The notes under the pieces: model-generated
The model's database searches: none
What the model was told of the DNA's origin: nothing
Seen by the model: only the letters and a program-made list of their open reading frames with translations
Assembly (NCBI GenBank): GCA_035283185.1
Contig: DATEUJ010000093.1
Span: forward strand, 1-30,099
Source: DASSFZ01 sp035283185
GTDB lineage: Bacteria; Chloroflexota; Anaerolineae; Fen-1058
DNA length: 30,099 bases
Direction of reading: 5' to 3'
Shown: positions 29,864 to 30,099 of the stretch, in pieces
Layout of the letters: every line of letters starts with the position of its first letter
Numbering within the stretch: position 1 is the stretch's first letter
Translations under genes and position numbers: made by a program

Positions 29864-30099
29864 TTAAATCCACCCCTCCGCCGTCGTCTTCAGCACGATC
29901 GGCCTGAGAAACTCGACGCTCTTGACGATGCCCTCGCGCGACCCCATCAGCCGGTCTTCGTGCTCGATGCTCAACACGCCGTCGTAGCCCATCAGGCGCA
30001 GCGTGCTGACGAAGTCGCGCCACCAGGCCGCGCCGTGCCCGTAACCGACGGTGCGAAACGTCCACGACCGCTCGCCCGCCCCCTTAGTCCCCCCCGCGT
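29864..30099 (-). CDS. Sugar phosphate isomerase/epimerase, C-terminal part (5' end off the window)
   Basis: The frame is open to the right edge and covers 78 codons. Its sequence includes RTVGYGHGAAWWRDFVSTLR, LMGYDGVLSIEHEDRLMGSR and EGIVKSVEFLRPIV. This is the end of an AP-endonuclease-2-type TIM barrel. IEHED holds the last metal-ligand Glu, and VGYGHGAAWWRDFVSTLRLMGYDG is the usual element before it. It would act on a sugar or inositol derivative in the same pathway as the ThDP enzyme 162 bp downstream. The substrate is not determinable from this fragment. Confidence 0.8.
   Translation of the reverse strand, partial: AGGTKGAGERSWTFRTVGYGHGAAWWRDFVSTLRLMGYDGVLSIEHEDRLMGSREGIVKSVEFLRPIVLKTTAEGWI

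Overview
The window looks like a chromosomal segment of a member of the Chloroflexota (Anaerolineae-like), probably from an uncultured genome. Two signs support this. The solute-binding lipoprotein at 26383-27501 carries the Val/Thr/Glu-rich linker after its lipidated Cys that is typical of that phylum. Intergenic CCCTCTCC...GGTGAGGG repeats also run into reading frames as the peptide LTPGPSP. The phylum call is inference; no rRNA or marker gene is present.

Region 1 (1-5699): two tandem STAND-type ATPase/TPR signalling proteins on the minus strand share one body plan but differ at the N-terminus (XRE helix-turn-helix in one, class III nucleotide cyclase in the other). A small secreted protein is divergent from them across a promoter region with three GTATCGC half-sites. 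Region 2 (5842-10432, minus): a VOC dioxygenase-like plus MetE-like zinc methyltransferase pair, a calcineurin-like phosphoesterase and an APH(9)-like small-molecule kinase with a TTG start. Region 3 (10584-12341, minus): a decayed area with a reductase/metallo-beta-lactamase chimera, a 49-aa membrane protein, half a DUF4389 gene, a small lipoprotein and a cytochrome c tail.

Region 4 (12368-19480): a DEAD-box helicase behind a strong promoter and long leader, then RRM and CarD genes. A second, diverged RRM-CarD cassette lies in inverted orientation at 18499-19343. The two cassettes bracket a translationally coupled GT4-fusion/GH130 glycan operon. The second RRM gene has a consensus promoter followed by a terminator-like hairpin plus U6 inside its own leader.

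Region 5 (19595-30099): an orphan 5'-truncated HigA-like antitoxin, a plus-strand HAD phosphatase/sugar isomerase pair, then a minus-strand set of ThDP enzyme (IolD-like), iolE remnant, AfuA/FbpA-type ABC importer, HAD phosphatase and inositol dehydrogenase-like oxidoreductase. Together these suggest uptake of a phosphorylated sugar or polyol, dephosphorylation, oxidation and inositol-type catabolism (inference). A partial TIM-barrel isomerase runs off the right edge. Intergenic spaces are full of modular palindromic repeats shared between loci, some of which supply stop codons and ribosome binding sites to the neighbouring genes. No tRNA, rRNA, CRISPR array or complete insertion sequence was seen.
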